Assembly (NCBI GenBank): GCA_963920665.1
Contig: OY987267.1
Coordinates: 8,618,001 to 8,682,000 of the forward strand
From: Straminergon stramineum
Taxonomy: Eukaryota; Streptophyta; Bryopsida; Hypnales; Calliergonaceae
Direction: 5' to 3'
Length of the DNA: 64,000 nt
The notes below the pieces were generated by a model, which saw only the letters and a program-made list of their open reading frames with translations, did not search any database and was not told where the DNA came from. Below are positions 1 through 12,150 of the stretch, piece by piece; position 1 is the stretch's first letter, and every line of letters starts with the position of its first letter. Both the position numbers and the translations under genes were made by a program.

Positions 1-1150
1 ACATGTATCCAAGACAATCATGTCATCATTGAAATTGCAACAATGCAAGCTATAAAGAAAGAGGTGACAATATTAAAACACTAGTCTTGTGGTTGAAGCT
101 TACATTCATTGGTTTGAACTATCTTTTTGAAAAGTTGCAAGTAGTTATATCCTTGGCTCCCCCTTAGCTCATAAAAACCCTCAATAGTTGATCTTATTCA
201 GAATAAATATTCCCCCCCCCCCCTTCCAATGTTCTAGATTAAATATATAAAAAAATGGTACCATATACAAAGAGAATAATTGATTGCCCACTCTACCTTC
301 TAAATCAAAATCTAGTTTTTTTATATAGATATTGTACACGGTTATCTAACATGGTATGATTTATATATACATGTATTGATACTAGTATGGCATGATGCAT
401 GGATACAAATATTAATACAAAATATGGACAATGTTATACTATATATATATTATTGCATATTGATTGCATTCTCACTTCATAAAAATATAAATGTAGGAGG
501 TATTCAATTACTTCACCAGCAACATACATATTCATTAATTCATTCTCAAAAGTGAGTAAAAGTTTGTTTGTACACAATGTGAGTGCAATTTCATGGATAC
601 ACAAGTTTGTACACAATTTGTTTGTACCACTTTTGAGTGTATAGTGATAAACTTTGTTCAAATGAACTATCACTCACTTTAATGAATGAATTATGAATAT
701 GTATATTACTTGTGAAGTACTTGAGTCCCCCCTATATTTGTGTTTTTATGAAGTTGTGAGATTGCAATCGATATAGGATAATATGGTACATATATCTATA
801 TCAATATGTTGTCAGTATAATGTTGCAAATACCTTATATCAATACCTATATCCACACATTATACCATATTAGTATCAATTATACATGTATCCATATATTG
901 TACCATAGTAGGTAGCGATATGTACTCTATATACAATATTTATATAAAAGCTTATTTGGATTTTGGTTTAGAGGGTGGGATGGGCAAATTAGATGTTGTC
1001 TTTGTATATTGTGCCCTTGTTTTGATATATTGAATCAACGGCATTGGGAGGGAAGACTCTATTTCTATTGAGATCAATGGTTGAGGATTTTTTGAGCAAG
1101 TGGGGAGATAGAGACAAAACTCACTACAAATTTTCAATGAATTATAGTCA
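1..1150. repeat. Large imperfect foldback (inverted repeat), arms about 500 bp
   Basis: The two halves are reverse complements of each other around a centre near 633. Matching pairs read by eye are about 155/1115, 218/1053, 255/1017, 314/951 and 475/760, so pairing runs almost unbroken for roughly 500 bp per arm at an apparent 70-80 percent identity. The loop is short, and the region near 555-680 also pairs with itself in part. The left end may lie before the window. No transposase or terminal duplication is visible. It could be a large MITE or foldback element, or a locus making long hairpin RNA that feeds small RNAs. The short reading frames in it are incidental. Confidence 0.75.
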
Positions 1151-1745
1151 TTATAAGTCATAAGTAGCAAACATTGCCATTTCTACAACTTATCTTGACA
1201 TTAACTTTGAATTGAACTCCTTGTGCTCATAATTACTACAACTTATCTTGACATTTACTTTGAACTAAACTCCTTGTGCTCATAATTCTACCTTTTGCCT
1301 TTGTACTATTAGCACTGACAAATCCCATATGGTAGTCATTATAAGTCAAGTGGCAAACACTACCATTACTACCAACTTATCTTGTGCTCATAATTCAACC
1401 TTTTGTCTTTGTATTGTTGGTACCAACAAATACCATTAGGTAGTCACTATAAGTCAAGTGGCAAACACTACCATTACTACAATTTATCTTGATGTTTATT
1501 TTGAACTAAACTCCTTGTGCTCATAATCCTAGATACCTTTTGTCTTTGTATTGTTGGTACCAACAAATCCCATTAGGTAGTCACTATAAGTCAAAAGTGG
1601 CAGACACTACCATTACTACAATTTATCTTGACGTTTATTTTGAACTAAACTCCTTGTGCTCATAATCCTAGATACCTTTTATCTTTGTACTATTGGTACC
1701 AACAAATTCCATTAGGTAGTCACTATAAGTCAGAAGTGGCAGATA
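1141..1745. repeat. Tandem repeat, unit about 140 bp, plus a stray copy at about 2265-2365
   Basis: Five to six degenerate units are marked by recurring landmarks. These are an ACTTATCTTGACA-like start (near 1190, 1231, 1373, 1481, 1620), a TTTGAACTAAACTCC segment, and GTAGTCAYTATAAGTCA (near 1330, 1441, 1577, 1716). A further isolated copy sits near 2265-2365. The array starts directly against the right arm of the foldback, and the first unit partly overlaps it, so the two repeats may be historically linked. No coding potential is visible. Confidence 0.7.
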
Positions 1746-2860
1746 CTAACATTAAGTTAAACATGCCTAAGACATGCAAAATGAGTGGTTTGTCCTATAG
1801 CCATTAGCAAAAAAGTTCCTTTTTTTCATACAAAGACAAATGTGAGAAATGAAGGAAGTAATAGAAATCTTATTTTTAGACAAAGTAAGAATTTATTATA
1901 AATTTTTGACGTGTACTGCCCAATTAGCCCCAAAGAGTCTCTAGACTACCCCAAATCAACACAAAATGTTTTCATAATGGTCATCTTACTACCTAAAGTT
2001 GGCACAACATTTTCTAACATGGCTATGACATGAAGGAATAAAAAAATAACTTTTTATGATGATTTTTTACTAGAAAGGTGTAAGTGTCCTATGACAGTCA
2101 CTAGTAACTCCATGACCATCTCCCAAAGCATTGTTTATGGCCACAAATTAATCTATTGTGTTCCTAATCCCATTTATTAGAAATTTTTTTGTCATGACTT
2201 AATATAATCCTCTCACAAGTAGTTCTCTAGGAACATGTTATATAGAAGATTTGTCTACGATAGGCACATTTACCTTACTACCAACCTATCTTGACATTAT
2301 TTTGAACTAAACTCCCAGTGCTCATAATTCTACCTTCTACTTTTGTATTGTTGGCACCAACAAATCGAATCAGCTTTGGATATTAGTTAATTATGTTTCT
2401 TTCTCACTACCTTAAAATTTCCTAATATACTACCTACTAATGTCACTTATTGGAAGAATCCTAAGTTATTTTTATCCTTCTTAGTTCTTAGTTACTTTCT
2501 TGGAGTTCAATATCAACCTTGTAGCAAGGTTGGCAAAAAATATTTTTGAAATATATTCTAAAATTTTTTAGACATATATTTTTTTCAATAAAAGGTATTT
2601 TATAAGAAAAAAAACTTTAACTTTCCATTTTAAAGTATCTACCAAATCTCATTTTCCAACTTTAATAAGTAATTTGGTAGGAAATACAACCCTAAGTGTA
2701 ATTTGATTTAGAATTCATAGGTACAATACTCTAATTTATTTGAAATACTAATGTGTATTTCAAAATAGATTTAATTATGATTATAATTTTCTACAAGAGA
2801 GAAGTTTCTTTTATCTTTTTGCTATTCATGTTGCAGAGTCTTCACACATATCACTTATAA
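1746..2860. other. AT-rich intergenic DNA, no gene seen
   Basis: Apart from the stray repeat copy near 2265-2365 I see no reading frame with codon structure, no RNA gene and no clear mobile element here. Confidence 0.5.
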
Positions 2861-3270
2861 AAAATTTCTTCCCTTGTAAGAAAATACACCATAACCATAA
2901 GTTAATTCGTTTCGAAGCACGTAATAGTAGGACAAATCAGTAGTAAAACCAGAAATCCTCGTTCAATAAAAAACGGATGTCATGAAACGGATGAACAGGA
3001 AGTCACCCTCGAACGACATCCATCCAGAGACTCATACAGACCGACCACTCGCGCACTTTGTGACCCGCCCCGACTCCATCTCACAGAATGAATCTGGTTC
3101 ACCAGATCTTCCTTTCCCCAAACCAACCATTTTCTTCAAAAATTCGGAGCCCCTTGTTGCCGATGATGATTAGAAAACGATCGTTTCACCACGCACGCCA
3201 TAGCCGGGAGAAGAGAATGAGGTAGAGAGGCTGCGATTTGCTCGTTTGTGTGCCAAATTGAGAGTAGGCG
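2861..3270 (+). promoter_or_regulatory. 5' flank and probable 5' UTR of the PGLP1 gene
   Basis: GC content rises sharply from about 2880, which is the usual sign of a plant gene start in otherwise AT-rich spacer. A 63-codon frame at 2982-3173 starts with ATG but shows no family resemblance and is best read as 5' UTR or promoter DNA; it could be an upstream ORF if transcribed. I cannot place the transcription start. Confidence 0.4.
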
Positions 3271-6200
3271 ATGGCAATTTGCGTGACTCCCTTTCGGACC
3301 CTGTCCTCTTCTCTTCTCCGTTCTGGCGCAGCTGCGGCACCAGCAGCTCTCGCCAGCTCGAAATCTGCAATCCTTGGCTACCATAGCGCGCTACGAACTA
3401 GCTTGAAACACACGCGAACGTCCAGTAGCTCGTACAGCGGAGGAATGAGTTTCTGCGCCCAAGCTGCAGCAAATGGTGAGAATTTGAATTAGAATGGTGG
3501 GTTTGGAGTGATGGGTTCATAATGGTGAGAATTTGCAGTGGAATGGTGGGTTTAGAATGTGAGAATTTGCATTATAATTTTGTGACGATGATGATGATTT
3601 GGTTGCAGACGCGATCTCTTCTTCAGCTCCTTTCTTGACGGACCATGCGAAGTTGATTGACAGCGTGGAGACCTTCATTTTCGACTGTGATGGTATTTTG
3701 TGCCCTCTCTTTCTTTTGCATCGTAATTTGATCTAAGGATGCAAATGAGACTTCCACATTGTAGATGAAATTCAATAGAAGAGTCAGTAAGTAATTAAAT
3801 GGTTACTAATGATGGTCTTTTTCATTGTCCTCTATGTGCCTGTTCCGGTTTAGATCGCCCTTCCCATAAAAAAAAGGGCAAAGCAGTACTTATTGGCTAA
3901 GGAATCGGCATGTGCTTGGCTTGAAACCGAGTTGGCTTTCAAAAAAGAGACTCTTATGGGTGGCGTGCTGCAGGTGTTATCTGGAAGGGCGATACGCTCA
4001 TTGATGGTGTCCCTGAGACGCTGGACCTGCTGCGATCCATGGTATGACCTTATTAATGCTCTCATGTCTTTGAAGTGCCTTAGGATTTGATAATGTGGGG
4101 TAGGGTTTCCCCAATTTGCAGTGTAAAGTATATGTCTCGATATTCCTGATGATGCTTACGGTATTTTGGCATCGGTTGGGGATGCAGGGTAAGCGTCTGG
4201 TATTCGTGACCAACAATTCCACCAAGTCGAGGAAGCAGTACGGGAAAAAGTTCGAGAGTCTTGGATTGAGTGTTACAGAGGTGGAAAGTTTGTGCCCTAA
4301 CGATTCATGTGTATCCATTAAGAATCCAAAGGAGCCCGAATTGGTGTTTCTTGGCTGTTTGGATTAGGTCGTATGGAGACCGTCTTTTTGTCCAATTTTA
4401 TTTGTTCTCACCAACACACGCAATGTTCTTCATCAATTTTGGTGATATTAAATTTTCCCTCATGTGAATTATGCTGTCCCTGATATCATCAGTCCAGAAG
4501 ACCATTTCAAAAATCACGAACTCCTGTCCTTTAGGTATTGGTGTGTTGCCACTGACTAAATATTTTCGTTCTGTCATATTTGATTCTTAAAAGTATCATC
4601 GACTTTGCAATTGTTTCAGGAGGAAATCTTTGCATCGTCGTTTGCTGCAGCTGCGTATTTGACGTCAATCAAATTTCCTTCCGACAAGAAGGTAATGTTG
4701 AGACCTATTACTTTTGGGACATGAATCTGCATACTTTAGGGATGTAAATCTTGCTGTTATCCATACGATTTTTTAGGTGAAAAATCTTTTATCTGCGCAG
4801 TTCTTCTCACTTTCTTGCTATGGGACTTGAACCAGGTGTACATAATTGGTGAAGCTGGTATTGAGTTGGAGCTTAAAAAAGCAGGCATCAATTATATTGG
4901 AGGCCCTGTACGTCACGCAGTATTCTCGAATTTTTGCTTTGGTTTTGGGGGGGAGTGTTAATATCAATATCAAGTATATTATTTTTATATTTGCGTGCTC
5001 ATTGTGCAAAATCCCTTCACATATAGCAAAAATTTCATGTGTAACAAACAGAATGGCGCCATTCTTGATCTTCTGAATATTTACCCTAATTATCATCTTG
5101 GTGTACCTATTTGGTTTTATCGTGAGGAAATTTTGGATGCTATTCAGTCCTTTGACGCGTTAGTAGTTTTGCAGGAAGATGGAGACAAAAAGATAACCCT
5201 GGCACCTGGTCAGCTTATGGAGCACGACCATGATGTATGTTCTGCACACTTGTAATCCTATATTAACCTCGTCCATTTCTTGATTGCCCTTCTTTCTTCT
5301 ATGGTTGGGTTTAATGAAAGAAATAAGATGTTTACAGGTTGCAGCTGTTGTGGTGGGTTTCGACCGATACCTCAACTACTACAAGCTTCAGTAAGTAATC
5401 AAACTCTCATGAAAGCTTATTTCCTGCAGCTCTTATGAAGTGCTAATTATTCCTTTTGTTAAGCTCTGTGTAAATCAAGTACAGAGTCACCTTTCTGAGG
5501 ATGCTGCTCTTAAAACTAATTTCCCTTGTAATACCAGGTATGCGACTCTTTGCATCCGTGAAAACCCAGGGTGCTTGTTCATTGCTACCAATTGTGACGC
5601 TGTAACTCATTTGACAGATGCACAGGAATGGGCAGGTACAACTGTTTTCCATATTTCCCCTATCCATATGAATGTTTCCTGGAGGCAGAAATCTCAATTG
5701 TGTCTATTCCAACGTTTGCTTTGTGCGCTCATCTACAAGTTCATACTAGCAAGGGATACTTGTGCTTTGTTGTTGACTGTTAATTGTTGCAACAGGTGGT
5801 GGTTCCATGGTTGGTGCTATCAAAGGCTCGACAAAGAAAGAGCCACTTGTGGTTGGCAAGCCCTCCACTTTCATGATGGACTATCTTGCATCAGAGTAAG
5901 AACTTGACTGTGAACCGGGACAATTTTCTTTCTGATTGATTGGCGTCATTACCGTTCTCGACCGGGTACTTGCCTCTAGGCGCAGTTGTACTTGATAGTT
6001 ATTACTGCAGGGGACCTCTGATTACGGATCTAATAGGTCACATTACGGTTGTGGCAGGTTCAACATAAAAACATCGCAGATTTGTATGGTGGGAGACCGT
6101 TTGGACACAGATATTCTCTTTGGCCAAAATGGAGGTTGTGCTACTCTCTTGGTTCTATCAGGTAAATTCCTTAATTTAAGCATTTTAGATTATGTGGGAG

Positions 6201-6531
6201 TGATTTTGGGGAGATGTATAGATCTGTTGAGAGATCTTTGGGTACAAGAGACAAACTTTGCTGAGATCAAATTTTCATTCTTATGCATGCACTTCTTCTG
6301 CAATTGCAAAGTGGGAGGTTGTAGACCTCTATAAGTGACAGTGAAACCCAATCCCTGCTTGTAAGGCGGTGTTGTGTCCTCACTAAACTTGAGAGATTAA
6401 TGCACTGGAATGTCCTCACAGGAGTGACTACGTTGGAGACTCTTCAGAGCCCCGAGAACAAAATCCAGCCCGATTTTTACACGAACAAGATTTCGGACCT
6501 TCTCGCAGCCAAGAAAGTCGCTAATGTTTGA
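3271..6531 (+). CDS. PGLP1: Phosphoglycolate phosphatase, chloroplast (12 exons, about 372 aa)
   Basis: Removes phosphate from 2-phosphoglycolate made by the Rubisco oxygenase reaction, the first step of photorespiration, in the plastid stroma. Exons by GT..AG borders and phase: 3271-3475, 3609-3692, 3974-4041, 4188-4280, 4620-4691, 4836-4907, 5175-5234, 5338-5390, 5538-5635, 5796-5895, 6058-6161, 6422-6531, totalling 373 codons with no frame break. HAD motifs are intact: FDCDGVIW (nucleophile and acid/base Asp) across the exon 2/3 join, VTNNSTKS (motif II), the conserved Lys in the VVGKPS block, and GDRLDTDI (motif IV). The first 65 or so residues are rich in Ser, Ala and Arg, as expected of a chloroplast transit peptide. 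Residue content and length match plant PGLP1 well. The start is the first ATG in the GC-rich segment. Confidence 0.93.
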
Positions 6532-8426
6532 TTGTGACTAATGGAAATTGTTGCCGATTTTTCCTTCTGTCCTCTAAAAACACTGATCCATCTGTTCCAT
6601 CTGTAAAATAGATGTTTGTATTTGGCATTGATATGGTTTCCAGTTTGTGATTCACTGTGATTCCTTACTCACTTGAATCTATCCAGTCTGAAACTTATGC
6701 ATTGAGTGGCATTTTGGACATTTTTCCTTGACTAATAGGTACCCCACAAGCATATTCTCATCCCAATTAGGCAAGTGCAGGCAGTGCAATTGTACAGGCT
6801 TGATTTGCCAGGCAAGGAATGAATACAACTGGCCAGGTACCAGGCCATATCAATAGGGTGAATGAACTGGGTTACTGAAAAAAATTAATTACTGCCAAAG
6901 TTGTCAGACTGAATCTGAATTGTAGTTCAGTTTCAAAGTTGGTTTATTGACTATTATTATTATTATTATTATGGAAGATTGTTGTATCAAGATGTACAGG
7001 ACTAGGATTCAATTGAAGCGACATCCTCTTTAGTAAACAAGACATCTCTGTGCTCTCGAGGTTTATATGCTTGTATGAACGTATTGCCAGTTTGCTGTCA
7101 AATCTCATGTATGGAGGTATGTACGTGATAGGATGGTTTGAAAATATTTTAAATGCTGAAAGAAAAGAAATGAAGATTAAATTAAATTATATGGATTTTA
7201 CAGCATTCTTGAAAGAAACTCTGATTCTTGGGCCGTTCTTCTAATTCGAGGGAGAATTTGAAAGAAAATTCCAACCAAGTTTGAAATCTTGCACAGAAAT
7301 TCAACAAAGAATTAGAGTGTCTAAGACTGCAATCTTCTCACAACTTCTTTCTTAACCCTTGAAGGACAATTGCTTGTTGAATGGACAATTGAAAATTTGG
7401 GTAGGTTCTTATGAAGTCAATTTTGGATGGATGTTTCTTGAAATTCAGATACAAGGTGTGAACATGTATCCTCTCAGTAGGAGTATTTCACATGATTCCT
7501 TTTGTGATTGGGTGTCCAAATCAAAAGTTATGTTGTTTGAAAAAATTTGGGCAATTTGAAATTTAGGCAATTCAGGCATCTTTGGGGCATCTTTTGCTAA
7601 AACCCTCATAGATTTTTGAAATTTGGCATGTATGTAACTAATAAAATATGGCATATTATATTATAATTTTTCAAAAAAGAAATTTTACTTCTCAAATCAC
7701 ATTCTAGGAGGAGTCAAAGTTTGTTGACTATGGTGGGGTAGTTTAAAGATATAGCATTTTCTTTTAACTTCAAACCCTATTATCTTGCAATCCAAGTGAA
7801 GACAAAGTTTTCAAAGATTTTCCCATTTATTCCAAATGTTTGTTTCTAACTTTTCACCATTTGGATTTCAAATAAAATTTTCCTTATGCAGAAGAAATCA
7901 TCAAAAAATGACTAGACAATTGACTTCATAATTTGGAATATTATCATGAATTTCTTAGGATGAATGCTACTCATCATATTCTACTTGAGAAGCTTTGCTT
8001 CATGTCATTCCAATTGTTCAAAGTTAGAAGGGTATTTTAGATTTCAATGTCAAATCAGACAACATAAAATATATCCTAAAAAAATATTAGTTATTTTAGA
8101 TGGATTTCATTGATTGATTGATATCTATTAAAAAAACATTTGAACCATTGAATATTGAATAACGAAGTAAAAATTATGAGGAGTTTTATTTTACAGGCAA
8201 TGAAGTTAGAAAAAACATATTAAGTTGTCTTTTGCTCTCAACTTTGAAAACTTTCAAATAAAAATAAATATTAAGGATATCAATTTTTTACTAGAACATT
8301 CTCACCATTAGAAACAACAATTCTCAAATTCTTCCAAAAGTTATTATCATATTAGTTTTCTCATTCATTCAATAACACCTTTTACTTTATATTTTTCTTT
8401 GAATGAATATGATAGTTTTTTTGGTT
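6532..8426. other. PGLP1 3' flank and AT-rich spacer
   Basis: Begins with the likely 3' UTR of PGLP1 and then becomes AT-rich without coding structure. A (TTA)n microsatellite lies at 6952-6972. The short frames at 7050-7650 on either strand show no family resemblance. Confidence 0.5.
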
Positions 8427-8441
8427 AAATATATATATATA

Positions 8442-8496
<55 letters not shown>
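8427..8496. repeat. Compound microsatellite (AT)n(GT)n
   Basis: An AT run from about 8427 passes into an uninterrupted GT run of about 22 units (8444-8488). It is likely polymorphic. Confidence 0.95.
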
Positions 8497-10060
8497 AATT
8501 TATTTTTATTTTTATTTTTTTAGTTACTTTTCCAATTTTATTGACCAAAATGCACAATTATAGGACATGTATTTTTTTCCTAAAAATGTTGGAAGACAAA
8601 ACTTTACTTTTAGGAAGGGCTAGAAAAGCCTACCTTTTGAAGTTTAGGCACATTGAATTTGCAATCATTGGGGATATTCACTCTAAAATTTTGGAACAAT
8701 GTACTTGAATAAGTTAACCAAAGGATCCTATGGTTGTATTTTTTGAAAAATAAATATTGATGAAGTTTTTAACCTTGCTTTGAGAATAAGTATTTTGAAG
8801 TAGTTTTGAGCCTCTAAACATGAAAAAAATTTAGGGTTTAAAAAATAAAGCATGCACTTATGAAGAGTTGTACAAGAATCTTAGAATTTTGATTTCATTA
8901 CATATGAAGCCACTTGACTAAACTTATACAATTTTGAAGCCACATGACTACATGATTGTTTGTTCTTCAAATATTAGACAATTGCTTTTTAAGAAATATT
9001 CTTTAGTTTGTCTTTTATCTACAAGCTATGACATTCTAGTTCTATGTAGAAAATGAAGACAATTGAAGTTTTTTTTAATCATTTAAAAAAAATGCTTTTG
9101 ATTAAACATTTTTTAATCATTTTTTAAAAATCAATTTTAGAATAATGTGACAAGGAAATACAAAACTTGTTTTTAATTAATGCCAATCATGCTTTTGAAT
9201 AGAAAGAAATTTATGCATCCTTTCATGAACAATACTTGTTAGACATGAATAGTACATATTAGGCATGAATTGCTTGTGCTTGGCACCAATTAGAAGAATG
9301 TAGGTCACAAAAAGTTGGCACCTAACATGTATTATTTGTGCCTAACACATACCATTCAAGGCATGGGATTTCTTTTATCATACTCTTATAGGAAGAACTT
9401 CTCATATTTCCTATTATTAGAAAGAATATGTCTTCTGTAAACAATGCAATTTAGACATATGAATTTCATATATTAATCCCTATGTGCTTTGTATTAAAGC
9501 TAAAACTATAGACAATCATAAATAATACAAGTTTTTCATGCTTTCATCCTATTTCTAGCCCCCAAAAGTATTTGGAGACAAAAATTGGATTACAAAGTCA
9601 CTTACTAGGATTTCATAGACTAATGAAGAGTCTTTTTAAAATGGCAAAATCTCCTTCTTGTGAATCTTGTAGTAATCTTCAAAAGATAATTCATTTACAC
9701 TAACCCAGGCATGTTTATAACTTTTTGTTTCTTGAGATGCAATTGGTTGACCAAAAATCCCTTCAAGTTGCTAAATTATTTATTTATTCATTTATAATTT
9801 AAAAAAATACAAACACCAAACCATCTACATGGGAAATTTTATTAAAATGGAAGTATTATATATGCCAATTTTTCCATTCATTTCTTTCTTTAGCTCTAAA
9901 GTCTAAGATAGGTATAGATTTTAGACAACAATCTAAAATGAAAAGTGTCAAGTTACTTTGTCAAATACCACTATTTAAACAAAAATTTGGTTCAATCGTT
10001 TTACAAATTTCCATTTACCTATTATTGTGTGCTTAAGTTTTAAAGATATTATGTCTAAAT

Positions 10061-10374
10061 CTTGGGGGGGGGGGGAGGGGGGAAGGGGCAATGTGTTAAA
10101 AAAATAAGGATATAGGTGTGAACAATCACTATTTCATAGGAGGGTATGAATTATTTTTTTAATTTATTTTTCACATGCTATCATTATGTAATTTTCTAAT
10201 GGGACCTATTATTCCATACCCTATAATACATTAAAGACGTCCAATGCCATTTTCGATACCCTATATTACTCTAAAACACAATTACAATTATAAGCCCCTA
10301 TGTTTTTAAAATACCCTATCATTTGTTCGCACATAGGTTGCTACTCCAACTGTTCACTCCCCCCACCCCCCGAG
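10061..10374. mobile_element. MITE with G-run/C-run inverted ends (314 bp)
   Basis: Starts CTTGGGGGGG and ends with C runs followed by GAG, so the ends pair as inverted repeats. It is flanked by GTCTAAAT (10053-10060) and ATCTAAAT (10375-10382), an 8-bp target duplication with one mismatch. The related copy B near 17030 reads through this site without the insertion, which supports a real insertion event. An 8-bp duplication suits hAT or similar superfamilies, but the termini are not typical and I leave it unclassified. Confidence 0.7.
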
Positions 10375-10761
10375 ATCTAAATTCTTGTAAATAAATCATT
10401 TTATTTATAATATTTTCATAATTCTATATTAAAAGAAAATCTTCTAAACTTTAAACATTCTTAATTCTATCCTTGGATTGTCACACTGGTCAAGTTTAGG
10501 TCATCAAATTGAACAAAGACAAATAGAAATCTTACATGGATTCTAGTTTTTAGGGCTTGGATTTAGAGTATGAAAAAAAATTATTGAGAATTCTTAATTT
10601 GCTATTAGTGCACTATTAGACAACATAGTAGAGGATTTTTAATATAGAATTCCATGATGAAAATCAAGCAACAATAGGAAGGCCAAGTCACAAAGAGAAA
10701 GGACCATACTTTGTGTCTATTACTCTTCTTCGATCAAAGCCTAATTCTAATTACATATAAT

Positions 10762-11124
10762 CAGGGTTGTTCTGTCGAACACATTTTGGGGTTCGGGTGT
10801 CGAGTTGTTCGTCTAATGTCGCGTGTCGTATAAGACGAGTGTCGTGTATACATGACAATTTTGACGATTAAAGCCCTATCTTAACAACAGAGATAATTTG
10901 AAATCTCATTTTATTTATGATCCATAATTAAGAATGTAATAAGTGATTATTAAATTGAGACACTTCAATAAAATGAAACTCAAATATGTCAAGATTGGAA
11001 ATAGAAAGTGCTTTATTTGAAAGTCAACCTTAAAGTTGACTCTATTAGACGGACAAGGGGGTCTACTAGACGTATTGGACGTCGTGTTCATCGTGTTGTC
11101 GAGTTGTTCGGCCGAACAACCATG
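10762..11124. mobile_element. hAT-type non-autonomous element (363 bp)
   Basis: Left end CAGGGTTGTTCTGTCGAACA and right end (read inward) CATGGTTGTTCGGCCGAACA form a 20-bp inverted repeat with 3 mismatches. CAGGG-like ends are typical of hAT elements. The perfect 8-bp target duplication CATATAAT flanks it at 10754-10761 and 11125-11132. Copy B of the surrounding repeat (near 17400) shows the corresponding uninterrupted site. The interior is AT-rich and noncoding, with GC-richer CG-dense subterminal segments. Confidence 0.85.
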
Positions 11125-12150
11125 CATATAATGCATTGAAATTTGAAAAGTCTAATGATTTGTTTTAGTCAAACAAACTCTTATACCCCTTGAAGATACA
11201 AATCCAAAAAACACCTTCATAAAAAAATCAAATACAATTTGATGATGAAAATTGATTTTTAAACAAAAATATTCATTTTTTCTTAATATTGGTACAATTA
11301 TATGATAGAGCAAAGTAGGCAATTATTTTAAACTCTCATTAAAATCTTAAAATTATATTCTTCAAATTTTTATTTTTATTTTTATTTTTATTTATTCAAA
11401 GACAACTTTTTGTTTTCTAGATATTATATAGAAAACAAAGATAATCTAGTTTCATTTTGACTTCCTTTTTCTAAAATACCATTGATCCAATATTTTTTTT
11501 GACATTTAATCTATTTAATAATAATGTGATTTTTAAAAATTAATTGTCAATTATACTTGTCAATCAAAAGGGAATTGATACTCATGTACTTTGGCATGAA
11601 TGATATGTGTTGGGTTCCAAAGAAGTTTATAGATAGCAACTGTTGGACACATTCTTCTTGTTGGGGCCCAACTTGTATTGTACTACTATTTGTGCCTAAT
11701 ATGTGCCATTCAAGGTAAGAATTTTTTTTCCAATACTCTTTTTTCTGACACAATGTTGTCAAATTATATCACTTGAAAATTTATATTTCTTTTCCACTAA
11801 TCAAGAATAGTTTTTCTTGCCAAATATTTACATTACATAATTATAATACAGATGAAATTGTTCTTTGTGGACGAAAATGGGAATGCATATAATTGAAATG
11901 TGTTGAAGATGGAGGAATCAGGAATGTAGAAATAACACTTGAACACCAAATTTCAAGTGATCATCGTCTTGACACTAATGATATGTGTTGGGTGCCAACA
12001 TGAAGAATGTGAGCATCACCCTTGGACACGCTCTTTCCATTGGCACTGACAACGTATTATACTATTGTTTGTGCCTAATATAGTAATGCGTGCCATTCAA
12101 GGCAAGGATTTTTTTTTCTAATATACCTTTTTCTTTTGACATAATGAAAT

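Larger units (their letters stand above)
9180..12150. repeat. Dispersed repeat segment, copy A
   Basis: Long stretches match the segment at 16660-18260 in the same orientation. Pairs include 9530-9770 with 16670-16910, 10530-10690 with 17185-17345, and 11400-11460 with 17560-17620. The copies are clearly old, with many substitutions and indels. Two insertions present only in this copy are annotated separately (10061-10374, 10762-11124). Sub-blocks with the landmark of a TTGGCACC-like word and then TGTGCCTAAYATGTGCCATTCAAGG recur near 9260-9370, 11575-11720 and 11985-12110. No coding capacity is visible; it may be the remains of a retrotransposon. Confidence 0.7.

Noticed and set aside
2982..3173. 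63-codon frame before PGLP1 as a separate gene
   Set aside because: No homology or splice context; better explained as 5' UTR or promoter DNA.
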